Positions 8,219-16,487 of a stretch of 42,424 nt of DNA are shown here, piece by piece. The DNA lies in contig JALZWO010000201.1 of the NCBI GenBank assembly GCA_023300375.1, positions 1 through 42,424 of the forward strand, read 5' to 3'. A program made the position numbers and the translations under genes. How positions within the stretch are numbered: the first letter of the stretch is position 1; every line of letters starts with the position of its first letter. This DNA comes from Granulosicoccus sp. Lineage in GTDB: Bacteria > Pseudomonadota > Gammaproteobacteria > Granulosicoccales > Granulosicoccaceae. The notes beneath the pieces are model-generated. The model searched no databases. It was not told the origin of the DNA and saw only the letters and a list, made by a program, of their open reading frames with translations.

Positions 8219-10090
8219 CTAGAACGATTTGCGCGAGCCTTCGCGGTGTTTGTTCTGCGGCACAAAACCCGTCCTTTGAGGCTCCCGAGCTTGAGGCACC
8301 CATAACACTCTGTCCGGATGCATACCTGCACCATACACAGCTGAGACCGCCGACAAACGCATTCTGTTTAGCAGTCGGGTATCAACATCACCACACAACG
8401 GATGTGTGCCACCGTTTTCGTCTACAGCCTTTTGCCAAACAGCCTTGCGCGTCGCTTCAATTTTTGGATCGCTCAACTGGGTACAGTTAATTTCGCTGGT
8501 GTTTAGATCTACTACGATCTCGTCACCGTCCTGTAACAGACCAATAGCACCGCCGAGCGCAGCCTCTGGCCCAACATGGCCAATAACCAGTCCAACCGAA
8601 CCACCAGAAAACCTGCCGTCTGTCATCAGACCAATAACAATGTTTTTCTCACGGCAGAGAGTCGTTATGCGCGATGTGGAATCTAACATCTCTGGCATTC
8701 CTGGAGCACCACTGGGGCCCTCGTAACGCACAATTACCATGTCATGATTCTTGAAATTTTCAGGCGCTGATTCCAGAGCATCTAGTAGGGCCTGTTCGCC
8801 ATTAAAAATGCGCGCGTTGCCCACGAAACGATTATCCTCAAGACCGCCTTCAACACCAGCCAGCTTTAGTACAGCGCTAAACTCAGGTGACAAATTGCCG
8901 CCCAATAAGCGCAATCCGCCTGTTTCCTTATAGGGTTTGGAAACCGGGTATACCACTGTGCCATCAGGCTCTTTAGTGTCGAGTCTGGCCACCTGCTCAG
9001 CGAGCGTCTCTCCAGTGCAGGTTAGCGTGTCGCCGTACAACAACCCTGCATCCAGCAATGCTTTGACGATAACTTGCACTCCACCTTTATTATCGATATC
9101 CACCATCGAGTAGGTGCCATAAGGGCGAGCATCTGTGAGTACAGGCACCACGTTTTGCGATAGATGATTAAACTCTTCAGGAGACATGATGTCATCTGCA
9201 AAGCTTTTGTAACCTGCAGCTCTGGCAATCTCGGGAGCATGCAACAGAACGTTTGTTGATCCACCAACGGCCATTGCGACGATTAGAGCATTGCGGATAG
9301 CGTCACGGCTAACGATGTCACGCGGCGTATCGTTTCTTTCAATCATGCCCTGAAGATACGTCACCAATTCTTGTGGAAATTCATTGAGGCGCCGCGGATC
9401 GTCAGAAGGCGGGGCGACCATGTGCAATGGCTGCATACCTAACACGCCAATAAAAGTTTGCATGGTGTTGTAGGTAAACATGCCACCACAGCTGCCGTAG
9501 CCCGGGCAAGCTTCCTTGGCAATGCGCTTTTTGAAATCGCTGTCTTGGCTGCCTGCGACTTGAAACGCAGATACGATGTCGATAGCCTGCTCGGTTACCG
9601 AATCACGTCCGGGACGAATAGGCCCATCGGACATGATGATCGCCGGCCGGTTGTGCTCAAGTAAGCCTGCCAATGTGCCTACCGGTGGCTTGTCACAAGC
9701 AACAACCGCAATAGTGCCTTCCAGACCACTGGCACTCAGATGCTCGCAAACTGTATCGTGCGTAACTTCTCTGCCAATAAGCGAATAGCGCATCTCACGG
9801 GTACCGTTGCGCATCCCGTCAGAGGTGGCCACGGTATATTCCGGTTGCACCAGTCGCATGCGCATCTTGCCTGGCTCCGTGCCTAGCTGTTCTCGTAGGC
9901 TCTGATGCACAGCTTCAACTTTGCGCTGAACACCGAGGTAACACTGCGAATCACCTTTGGTGCCAATAACACCTACCGAAGGCTCATGAATGAGGTCCAT
10001 ATCGGCACCCAACTCGCGCGCTATGCCATAGGTTTGCGAATTTCTACCCGGATTGTGATCGAAGACGACAGATTTAGTCTTGTTAGACAT
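8219..10090 (-). CDS. IlvD/Edd-family dehydratase, second and divergent type
   Basis: The product is 623 residues. Cys50 (GDSQCYLG), Cys132 (ACDKPPVGT) and Cys201 (GSCGGMFTYNTM) occupy the three [2Fe-2S] ligand positions of the dihydroxy-acid dehydratase family, and the C-terminal 'TDGRFSGGSVGLVIGHVGPEAALGG' block is well kept. It is clearly not a recent copy of the xylonate-type gene at 4501-6282; it is closer to the IlvD branch in its 'CGGM' region. The N terminus (FDHNPGRNSQTYGIARELGAD) is unusual for biosynthetic IlvD. The start is supported by AGGA 6 nt upstream of ATG. A sugar-acid substrate is more likely than the branched-chain intermediate given the neighbours, but that is inference. 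Confidence 0.85.
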   Translation of the reverse strand: MSNKTKSVVFDHNPGRNSQTYGIARELGADMDLIHEPSVGVIGTKGDSQCYLGVQRKVEAVHQSLREQLGTEPGKMRMRLVQPEYTVATSDGMRNGTREMRYSLIGREVTHDTVCEHLSASGLEGTIAVVACDKPPVGTLAGLLEHNRPAIIMSDGPIRPGRDSVTEQAIDIVSAFQVAGSQDSDFKKRIAKEACPGYGSCGGMFTYNTMQTFIGVLGMQPLHMVAPPSDDPRRLNEFPQELVTYLQGMIERNDTPRDIVSRDAIRNALIVAMAVGGSTNVLLHAPEIARAAGYKSFADDIMSPEEFNHLSQNVVPVLTDARPYGTYSMVDIDNKGGVQVIVKALLDAGLLYGDTLTCTGETLAEQVARLDTKEPDGTVVYPVSKPYKETGGLRLLGGNLSPEFSAVLKLAGVEGGLEDNRFVGNARIFNGEQALLDALESAPENFKNHDMVIVRYEGPSGAPGMPEMLDSTSRITTLCREKNIVIGLMTDGRFSGGSVGLVIGHVGPEAALGGAIGLLQDGDEIVVDLNTSEINCTQLSDPKIEATRKAVWQKAVDENGGTHPLCGDVDTRLLNRMRLSAVSAVYGAGMHPDRVLWVPQAREPQRTGFVPQNKHREGSRKSF

Positions 10091-10234
10091 GGGAATTCCT
10101 GAGCTGTTTTAGAGTCTGGCCACGTCAGGTGGCTCTAAGGGGTTAGTGCCCTAGTTTGACAGATCACGACTCTTCAAGCTTGAACTCTTGGATGATCAGT
10201 GGCACTGCCCCCTACTGCTGCAAAGAATTTTTGT

Positions 10235-10260
10235 CCCGACCAAGAACGTAGTTGGCCGGG
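10235..10260 (-). terminator. Hairpin downstream of the EF-hand gene
   Basis: Arms CCCGACCAA (10235-10243) and TTGGCCGGG (10252-10260) pair with one mismatch. On the minus strand the stem follows the EF-hand gene stop by about 40 nt and is followed by a mixed A/T stretch. A plausible but weak terminator. Confidence 0.35.
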
Positions 10261-10301
10261 TCAAAAAATCCTCAGATAGAGCTAGCACCCTTTTGATGGA
10301 A

Positions 10302-10811
10302 TCACAGCTCGCTCTGCTGAGCTCTATCGCCGCCTTTGCGGCCGGCTTTCTGGCCGTGCTTGGCACTGTGGTTTTTACCGTGCTTACGATCACCTCTTTG
10401 CTCTTTGAGCTGATTCATCCCCGCCGCTTCTTCGTCGGATAACACGCCATCTCCATTAACGTCCAGCATACGTTCAGTGTTTGCACGTCGCGCATCCTTG
10501 GCGGTGCGGCGCTCGTCGCGAGATAGCTCACCATCAGCATCGTATTTTTCTACTGCTGACTCGTATCGAGCATCTTGCATGGCGCGTCGTTCGGTGCGAG
10601 AGAACCCTCCATTGCCGTCTACATCGAACTCGGCAAATACCGATGCTTTGTGAGCCTGCCTGACTGCCGTTATCTCTTCAGCCGAGATAACACCATCACC
10701 ATCTGTGTCAGTTAGTGTTAATTCGCTCTTGGCCAAAACAGCACCACCAGTGAGCACTGCCAGAACAACCGCAGTAAGAACGCCTACTTCCACTACTGAA
10801 TGCTTATTCAT
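10302..10811 (-). CDS. Secreted EF-hand calcium-binding protein
   Basis: The protein is 169 residues with an N-terminal hydrophobic signal segment (about residues 8-27, ending VLA). EF-hand loops are visible at 35-46 (DTDGDG…), 63-74 (DVDGNG…) and 117-128 (DVNGDG…). A fourth, at 91-100, starts DADG but is two residues too short, so it is probably dead. The tail after 130 is rich in Lys, Arg, His and Gln. Small periplasmic EF-hand proteins of this sort are common in marine proteobacteria and most have no assigned role. AGGT upstream of the ATG supports the start. The same strand carries the pilin operon upstream, about 150 bp away, but nothing ties the two functionally. Confidence 0.82.
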   Translation of the reverse strand: MNKHSVVEVGVLTAVVLAVLTGGAVLAKSELTLTDTDGDGVISAEEITAVRQAHKASVFAEFDVDGNGGFSRTERRAMQDARYESAVEKYDADGELSRDERRTAKDARRANTERMLDVNGDGVLSDEEAAGMNQLKEQRGDRKHGKNHSAKHGQKAGRKGGDRAQQSEL

Positions 10812-10964
10812 AATAATTACCTATTCCATTGTGTATAGAGTATCCACACCCTCGAAACACATCGTTCCTGTGTAGATGTAATTATTATCGTCAGCAAATG
10901 TTCAATAATTGTGCAGATATCCAGCAAACAAAAATGGATTCACACGGCCATATCATTTAATCGC

Positions 10965-11369
10965 TTACCAGCATCTTTCACTATCTGAACCAGTGGCTTC
11001 TTTGCTACCGGCTTGATTATAGGCAAAAGATGTGCAGCCCTCGTCGGACGCCTGACTAGTGCCTGCAACAGGCGTGGCGGTCAGGGTGAAGGTTGTGTTA
11101 CCCAAAGTCTGAGACAAAGAATAGAACCCCTCACCTGAGTTTGACCTCAGAACGCAGTTACCACTGTTGTAGATTCCTTCGAGAGTAAAGCAGCGTTGCA
11201 AGCGCTGAGCGTTAAACATCAATAACTGCTTAGCATCCTCGCGCCGAGACTCCTTAGCGTAACCGCTATAATTGGGTATAGCGACTGAAGCAAGAACACC
11301 CAGCACTAGCACAACGATAAGTATCTCAATGAGAGAGAAACCTTGGTACTTTCGAAACGACACCTTCAT
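10965..11369 (-). CDS. pilE: Type IV pilus minor pilin PilE-like
   Basis: A class-III prepilin leader (…RKYQG) is followed by F-S-L-I-E and a long hydrophobic helix (LIVVLVLGVLASVAIPNY), the classic type IV pilin start with Glu5. The mature region has Cys residues near the middle and at the C terminus ('SERCW') suited to a disulfide-bonded D-region. The ATG at 11369 is preferred to the TTG at 11375. It is the last gene of fimT-pilV-pilW-pilX-pilE. In Pseudomonas this operon makes minor pilins that prime pilus assembly, after cleavage and methylation by PilD in the inner membrane. The gene follows pilX directly; the pilY1 that usually lies between them is absent. Confidence 0.88.
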   Translation of the reverse strand: MKVSFRKYQGFSLIEILIVVLVLGVLASVAIPNYSGYAKESRREDAKQLLMFNAQRLQRCFTLEGIYNSGNCVLRSNSGEGFYSLSQTLGNTTFTLTATPVAGTSQASDEGCTSFAYNQAGSKEATGSDSERCW

Positions 11370-11371
11370 TT

Positions 11372-11953
11372 TCAAAGATTTTCCACATAGAGAGATTCAA
11401 CCACAGCTTTAGCGTTGGTAGTGCTACCCACGCCGAGGGTTTGGATACGATACAACGTGATTTCACGATCACTTCTAGTTAGCCCTCCATAGCTCGCAGC
11501 TCCCCTGTCAAGACTCACTATTCCAGTTCCAGCGTCGGACACGTAGTCACCAATCTCCTCAATAACGTATTCAGGTGATTCAACAACACCAGGGAAGACA
11601 TCGTCTTCTAATTTAACAGCGCCAGGATAATCATCTTGTCTCCACCAGTGTTCATCAACAGCACCATTACTGAAAATACCCTCACTAGCTGTGCTAGAAG
11701 CAAATAATCGATTTTTCGCTGCTAACGAAGCACTCTGCTCTCCCACCTTCAAGCCACCTTCTGCCGCCTGAAAAGCTCGGCTTCGCTGTATGGAATTTCC
11801 TGATAATATTTCTGACATTTCAGTCATGCGCATACCCGATACTGCAACAACGCCTACAAGAATGACTAAAACGAGCGTTGCAAATAATGCCAAACCGCTT
11901 TGCTTATGATTTACTGAGCCTGCACTTACCAATGAGCTATTTAATTTGAACAT
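11372..11953 (-). CDS. pilX: Type IV pilus assembly protein PilX-like
   Basis: This 193-residue protein has a leader ending in 'KQSG' and a hydrophobic helix (LALFATLVLVILVGVVAVSGMRM), then 'EMSEILSGNSIQRSRAFQAAEGGL', the signature of PilX N-terminal domains ('A…AAEAGL'). The residue at mature position 5 is Ala, not Glu; PilX/GspK-type pilins that sit at the pilus tip often lack Glu5, so this does not indicate a broken gene. It ends two bases before the pilE ATG and starts 22 bases after pilW, consistent with one transcript. Confidence 0.87.
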   Translation of the reverse strand: MFKLNSSLVSAGSVNHKQSGLALFATLVLVILVGVVAVSGMRMTEMSEILSGNSIQRSRAFQAAEGGLKVGEQSASLAAKNRLFASSTASEGIFSNGAVDEHWWRQDDYPGAVKLEDDVFPGVVESPEYVIEEIGDYVSDAGTGIVSLDRGAASYGGLTRSDREITLYRIQTLGVGSTTNAKAVVESLYVENL

Positions 11954-11975
11954 GTCTTATGACACACCTTGCTTG

Positions 11976-12812
11976 CTAGTGTTTTAATTGAACAGTGGTC
12001 GTCAGCTCGTGCCTGAGCTTCTTATCTGTTGACGTAAATTCAACCCCGTCAAAAATGTACGTTGCACTGGCATTTTGAACCGCGTCCTTACTGCTCAAAA
12101 GCAACGTGAACCGTGCTGACAGAATTTTCTCACTGGAGGCAGTAGCACCTGAGGCGAGCCTATACTCTTCAACACTTGCATCGTTGTCAGTGTCTATGCC
12201 CCAACGCACAACTAACTGCTCTACCTCTACTTCGTCGTCGATACTCACCAAATCTACAACCACACCATTTGAAGCGGTACATTGAAGAGAACCCTCATTG
12301 ATTGAAAAATTCAGCTCCTCTACCACACCGGATTCAATCGCATCTCCCTGGCAATTAACTACCGATCCATCCGCGTCACCAGCAAGGTCTGACGACCCTT
12401 CGAACTTGATCGAGAATCCGTCAGAATCTACGCGAATGTATTGACCATCTTCCCAGGCGTCGACAGCGTCAACTTGAGAATGGGATGCCGCAACCGAACT
12501 TGAGTTGATGATTGATCCAGAAATCTCTCCTGAACCAAATGCGTTATCAGTCAGCTTGATTGGTAATATTCGTGAATTAGAGCCGCTGTAATCAAGGGGT
12601 CGGTAACCAGCCTGGTTAACATACTGTCGTAACGTTTGATGTATAAAATAGCTATTACTTTGCAAACTCAACTCGGCCTGAATATAGCTTTCCACTTTAA
12701 TTGTCTGTACGTATATCGTAAAACTTGTGGCAACAACGACAACTCCAATTACCATTGAAATCATCAATTCAATAAGCGTAAAGCCTACTTGATTGTGGTT
12801 GATGATCTTCAT
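11976..12812 (-). CDS. pilW: Type IV pilus minor pilin PilW-like
   Basis: The 278-residue product has a short leader (MKIINHNQVG), then F-T-L-I-E-L and a hydrophobic helix, with Glu at mature position 5. The long C-terminal part with 'SYFIHQTLRQYVNQAGYRP' follows the PilW pattern, in which a helix is followed by 'R.AG'. Its ATG overlaps the pilV stop (ATGA), so the two are translationally coupled. The role is as a minor pilin in the priming complex for type IV pili, in the inner membrane and at the pilus tip. Confidence 0.88.
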   Translation of the reverse strand: MKIINHNQVGFTLIELMISMVIGVVVVATSFTIYVQTIKVESYIQAELSLQSNSYFIHQTLRQYVNQAGYRPLDYSGSNSRILPIKLTDNAFGSGEISGSIINSSSVAASHSQVDAVDAWEDGQYIRVDSDGFSIKFEGSSDLAGDADGSVVNCQGDAIESGVVEELNFSINEGSLQCTASNGVVVDLVSIDDEVEVEQLVVRWGIDTDNDASVEEYRLASGATASSEKILSARFTLLLSSKDAVQNASATYIFDGVEFTSTDKKLRHELTTTVQLKH

Positions 12813-13225
12813 ATTTTAGTTCGAGTGTTGTAGAACTGTCGACGATTGCTACCATCAATCTCTTCCAGCCAGCTGACAGTGACATCACAAAAATCTGATG
12901 TACAACTGATTGTCCCTTCACCTGAAGGCAATAGCTCGACTACTCGCTCGTTCCAAAACTTGACCTCATCATTGCTTGAAGAACTAGAATTTTCAGCGGT
13001 AGAAAAATTTAATAGTCCTTCAGCGGCATCACTTGAATTTGATCTTAGTATCTCGATCATTTCACTACTCAAATGATCTATAGAAAAATGAGTCCCTGAG
13101 GAATGAGCACTAACCAAGCTGTTACTTTGCATATTCACAATAGCTCCAGCTGCGACCATCAGCACAACCAAAGCAATCATTACTTCGATTAGCCCGACGC
13201 CTTTTTCCTTAAAGGACTTAGTCAT
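12809..13225 (-). CDS. pilV: Type IV pilus minor pilin PilV-like
   Basis: I place the start at the ATG at 13225, which gives the leader MTKSFKEKG followed by V-G-L-I-E-V-M and a hydrophobic helix, the expected PilV N terminus with Glu5. A longer reading frame extends 48 codons upstream but only runs across the end of fimT. The protein is about 138 residues and has two Cys in 'SCTSDFC' near the C terminus. It overlaps fimT by 8 bp and pilW by 4 bp. Confidence 0.86.
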   Translation of the reverse strand: MTKSFKEKGVGLIEVMIALVVLMVAAGAIVNMQSNSLVSAHSSGTHFSIDHLSSEMIEILRSNSSDAAEGLLNFSTAENSSSSSNDEVKFWNERVVELLPSGEGTISCTSDFCDVTVSWLEEIDGSNRRQFYNTRTKI

Positions 13226-13724
13226 GTCTTCTCGGCTTCCCAAATGCAGACAATGAAACATTAGCGCTACTGTTACCCTTGGATATTGTGGCCAGCAAAG
13301 CTGCACTTGGAGCTCCTCGGTAGTTGAACCGAACCGAGTCAAGTAACGCACCGGCTGTGTTTTCAACACTCACCTGTAACGCAGCTGAGTCATTAGAGCT
13401 TGTTAGTAGCGCACTCTCTTGCGCATCAGCCGAACCGTTTCTGTTTTCATCGACAAACGCTACCCATCCATCAGACCACTGGTCTGCACAGGATTCGCCA
13501 TCACTACTTGCACAGATTATGACTGGTGCACCCGCTTTTATGGCTGCACTGCGCGCTAGGAAAAGCGACTGAGATAATTCGTCAGCCACGGAGCCTGTTT
13601 TGTTATTGTTCAAAAGGGAAATATAAGAGGGTAACGCCACTGAGGCCAATATTCCGGCAATAGCGACCACTATCATTATTTCAATAATGGTGAACCCAGC
13701 CGTGTGGCACTGAATCCGTCTCAT
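13218..13724 (-). CDS. fimT: Type IV pilus minor pseudopilin FimT/GspH-like
   Basis: The leader MRRIQCHTAG is followed by F-T-I-I-E-I and a hydrophobic helix. 'LSQSLFLARSAAIKAGAPVIIC' and 'WSDGWVAFVDENRNG' are hallmark GspH/FimT segments. This is the first gene of the operon. In-frame upstream starts exist (ATG 13754, TTG 13778) and a GGGGGAGG stretch lies near 13769-13776, so the true start could be up to 18 codons earlier. FimT helps type IV pili and has been linked to DNA binding in natural transformation in relatives; whether that holds here is unknown. Confidence 0.87.
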   Translation of the reverse strand: MRRIQCHTAGFTIIEIMIVVAIAGILASVALPSYISLLNNNKTGSVADELSQSLFLARSAAIKAGAPVIICASSDGESCADQWSDGWVAFVDENRNGSADAQESALLTSSNDSAALQVSVENTAGALLDSVRFNYRGAPSAALLATISKGNSSANVSLSAFGKPRRHD

Positions 13725-13778
13725 ATTGTTGGCAGATCTAGTTCCCGTGTACATTCCAGTGTCGACTGCCTCCCCCAA

Positions 13779-14137
13779 TTCGAGACTAGTGAATTACCTC
13801 ATTACCCTTTAGGAAATGATTGTGTGGTGCCTTGACCTCAGTCAGCCAATGCGACGCCCATGTGCAGGAATCTCTCTCTGCGTAAGTTATAGCGACAGGT
13901 AAGCAATAAAGTGAAGTTTTTGGGGGGGGAGGCGCAAGCCAGCCAACGACACAAGCCAATGTGTGCGCTACGGTTACGGCAATCTCTGATCAGCTGCAAG
14001 CTTTTGTGACTGAGGATACTCTGAGGCATCCGCATGGCAGGAAATGCTAGTGCGTTAGTATGAACGATCAGTGAAGTAACTCTCAAAAATTCACAGACTG
14101 ATGACTAGTGCCAAGACCCGTGTCAGGAAGATACAGG
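13779..14137. other. Unassigned 360-bp stretch upstream of fimT, possible plus-strand transcript
   Basis: No convincing protein gene was found. A minus-strand 82-codon frame (13838-14086) has no ribosome binding site or recognisable domain. A 28-codon plus-strand frame starts at 13818 but its AGGA is too close to the ATG. A run of eight G follows five T near 13918-13931. Because a plus-strand terminator follows at 14138, this stretch may encode an RNA. I compared it by eye with RNase P RNA, 6S, SRP RNA, tmRNA and cobalamin riboswitch motifs and saw no match. Confidence 0.35.
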
Positions 14138-14181
14138 CAAGAGCCTAGACAACGGTACACGTTGCCTCGCTCTTGATTTTT
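14138..14181 (+). terminator. Rho-independent terminator on the plus strand
   Basis: Outer stem CAAGAGC (14138-14144) with GCTCTTG (14169-14175) and inner stem CAACG/CGTTG, followed by ATTTTTCGGTTTTG. The T-run is on the plus strand only; the minus-strand side has none, so it does not serve the isomerase gene that ends at 14278. Confidence 0.7.
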
Positions 14182-14277
14182 CGGTTTTGTTATACCAACG
14201 ATCCACGCTAAAGCTTCGCGTGATTTGAGCCACTGCGCATTGCACTGTGAATCGACGTCTACGAGTAGATCTCTCCT

Positions 14278-15273
14278 TCAGCCGGCACCAAACAATTCCC
14301 CGGCAACTATCGCCTGACTTGTTGGGGCATTCTGATTTTTTATGGCTAACTCAAGATCACTATTTACAGCTAATTTTTCAGCCACCTCAATAAGACGCTT
14401 CACATTGGATACATTAGTTTTCGCTTCGGCAACTGGATCAAGTCCGGACAGATCTGGAAACGTATCGAAGTAGATAGCACTGTCGTAACCACTGCGTATC
14501 ATCTCAACAAGCAGTTCCACAGTTTGTTGGGGATGCACACTACCCACCATCAAACCATCATCGCGTTTTGCATACCCGTCATTCAAGTGCACGCCCAGCA
14601 GGCGAGAGTAACGACTAATAACTGCCGCTGAATGCGCAGGCATTTCATCAGCATAAAGTACATGGGCAAAATCCAGTGTCATGCCAGTATTTTTACGATT
14701 TAACTCTTTGAGAGCCAGCAGGTTAGCTCCTACATCTGGCATCAGGGCGTACGATCGCGGCTCATTTGGCTTGTATTCCAATGATATGTCTATGTCTGGA
14801 TTATGGTCACAGACAACGCTAAGCGCCTCAATCGTATCGTCCCATGCACGTGCATAGTCCAGCTGAAATGAGTAATCAAAGCCGTCTTGACCGAGCCACA
14901 ACGTCATCAGATTACCACCCATTTCACTCAGAGCATCGACACCTCTAAGCGTGATGTCGATCGCCTCCTGCCTCACAGATTTCTTTGGATTTGTGAAGGC
15001 ACCAAGTTTAAAACCCGGGTCGGTGTAGTAACGCATAGCAAGACCATTGAGAGACATACCCAGCGAGTCAAGCTGTTTACTGAGCTCTGCAGGCGTGTCG
15101 TCCTCGAAGTGATCAGGGTAGTTGAGATCAGCGGCGTTGAGCCCGTCAACTGTACCTGCTCGTGCCAGTAAATCGCCTGTGGTAACGATATTTTTACCTG
15201 GCCAGTAGTCTTTAGCACCGATTTTGAAAGCATTCAATCGTGCGGCAAATCGTTGGTTCTTAGCAAAGTTCAT
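14278..15273 (-). CDS. Sugar isomerase/epimerase, xylose-isomerase-like TIM barrel
   Basis: The 331-residue protein looks like the AP-endonuclease-2/xylose-isomerase-like TIM-barrel family. Candidate metal and catalytic residues are Glu166 in 'SLEYKPNEPR', Asp201 and His204 in 'TLDFAHVLYADE', and His229 and Asp232 in 'GVHLNDGY'. This arrangement is seen in L-rhamnose isomerase and ketose 3-epimerase relatives, which interconvert free sugars using a divalent metal. It is divergent from a ribose-type ABC transporter operon with an RpiR regulator and a PfkB kinase, so it probably isomerises the imported sugar before phosphorylation. The sugar itself is not known. No signal peptide; cytoplasmic. 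Confidence 0.8.
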   Translation of the reverse strand: MNFAKNQRFAARLNAFKIGAKDYWPGKNIVTTGDLLARAGTVDGLNAADLNYPDHFEDDTPAELSKQLDSLGMSLNGLAMRYYTDPGFKLGAFTNPKKSVRQEAIDITLRGVDALSEMGGNLMTLWLGQDGFDYSFQLDYARAWDDTIEALSVVCDHNPDIDISLEYKPNEPRSYALMPDVGANLLALKELNRKNTGMTLDFAHVLYADEMPAHSAAVISRYSRLLGVHLNDGYAKRDDGLMVGSVHPQQTVELLVEMIRSGYDSAIYFDTFPDLSGLDPVAEAKTNVSNVKRLIEVAEKLAVNSDLELAIKNQNAPTSQAIVAGELFGAG

Positions 15274-15340
15274 AAGGCAGCTTCCAGTCAGGATTTGAAG
15301 AAAAAATTCTCAGCAGTAGATCGCTGAAACTAAGGAAATA

Positions 15341-15375
15341 AGTATATTCTGTCTTGTCAAAGATAACAAAATACT
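15341..15375. promoter_or_regulatory. Candidate operator/promoter between isomerase and ABC transporter
   Basis: Imperfect inverted repeat with outer arms AGTATATTCTGT and AACAAAATACT, overlapping a candidate plus-strand -35 (TTGTCA, 15354-15359) with a TTAATC -10 after 17 nt (15377-15382). The position suits an operator for the RpiR regulator encoded at 19144, but that link is inference. Confidence 0.35.
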
Positions 15376-15418
15376 GTTAATCTGTAAATTCGTGAAGTCA
15401 ATCTACTTGGAGTTAGGA

Positions 15419-16471
15419 ATGAAAGCGACACATTTTACACAGCTGGCCACCACGCTAGCCTTAGTGGGCTTAAGCAGCGTTGCCATGGCTCAAACACTCA
15501 GTCCGCTCAATTCAGACACTGAAGCTGACCGGATGGATTGGAGTGAGTTGGACGCTAAATTTGGCGAATTGCCGGCTGTACCAGAAGGTACATCAGTGGG
15601 CGGGGTGTCAAAAACACTCACAAATGAGTATTGGCGCTCACTGGGTGAAGGCTACGTCAATATGGCCAAAGCCCATAACGTTGAAGTTGTCTATCAGGCA
15701 GCTGCCAACGAAGGCGATCAACTGGGTCAGCTGGGTATTGCAGAAAACTTGATTACTCAGGGTTTTGATGCGTTGCTATTTTCACCACAAACCGACGTAA
15801 ACCTACAGCCCGCTCTGGAACAAGCCAACGAGAAAGGCATTCCTGTCCTGAATGTTAATGATGCGGTAATACCCGGTGTGGCCAATTACGTCGGCAACGT
15901 TCAAAAAGACAACGGCGTTCGCGCAGCCGGTTGGTTCATCGAAAATAACCCTAATGGTGGCAAAGTGGCAGTCATCGAAGGACAACCTGGCGTGTTCGCT
16001 GCCGGCCAGCGCACAGCAGGTTTCACCGAAACCATTAATGCAGAAGGTAATTCGCTTGAAGTGGTAGCCAGCGTTCCAGCCAACTGGAGTCGCGAGCTTG
16101 CCTTCAACGCCGCCACCACCATCATTCAGCAACATCCTGATCTCGTTGGTTTCTATGCCAACAACGACGGCATGGCCCTTGGTGTAGTAGAAGCGGTGAA
16201 AGCTGCTGACTTGCAAGATCAGATTGCGGTAATCGGTACAGATGGGATCTCAGACGCCTATGCATCTATCAAAGCCGGTGATCTGACAGGTACCATCGAC
16301 TCCTTTCCTGTTCTGACAGGCGAAGTAGCGATGGAAGTTGTTCTTCGCTTACTGGCTGGCCAAGATCTGCCACGTGTGGTTTCCACCCCACAAGCTCTAG
16401 TCACGGCTGACAACATCGACCTATATTCAACATCGGACATGGCAGCACTGCGCGAAGTATTACTCAAGTAG
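15419..16471 (+). CDS. Sugar ABC transporter periplasmic substrate-binding protein (ribose type)
   Basis: The start is the ATG at 15419, with GGAG 6 nt upstream, and gives a clean signal peptide (residues 1-24, ending AMA). The 350-residue product follows the Peripla_BP_4/RbsB family: an N-terminal 'TLTNEYWRSLGEGYVNMAK', then 'ALLFSPQTDVNLQPALEQANEKGIPVLNVND', and 'GFYANNDGMALGVVEAVKAA…IGTDG'. It captures a sugar in the periplasm and hands it to the membrane complex encoded just downstream. It is the first gene of a plus-strand operon ending in the kinase at 20897. A long perfect hairpin follows it, which could raise its expression over the downstream genes. Confidence 0.93.
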   Translation: MKATHFTQLATTLALVGLSSVAMAQTLSPLNSDTEADRMDWSELDAKFGELPAVPEGTSVGGVSKTLTNEYWRSLGEGYVNMAKAHNVEVVYQAAANEGDQLGQLGIAENLITQGFDALLFSPQTDVNLQPALEQANEKGIPVLNVNDAVIPGVANYVGNVQKDNGVRAAGWFIENNPNGGKVAVIEGQPGVFAAGQRTAGFTETINAEGNSLEVVASVPANWSRELAFNAATTIIQQHPDLVGFYANNDGMALGVVEAVKAADLQDQIAVIGTDGISDAYASIKAGDLTGTIDSFPVLTGEVAMEVVLRLLAGQDLPRVVSTPQALVTADNIDLYSTSDMAALREVLLK

Positions 16472-16487
16472 ATCCGTCAGACCGTTT

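Noticed and set aside
13838-14086. Minus-strand 82-codon frame upstream of fimT
   Set aside because: No ribosome binding site, no recognisable domain, and composition unlike the neighbouring genes.
14100-14140. B12-box-like sequence (GTGTCAGGAAGATACAGGC)
   Set aside because: Only a partial resemblance; the conserved ACCTGCC part is missing, and the nearby genes have no link to cobalamin.
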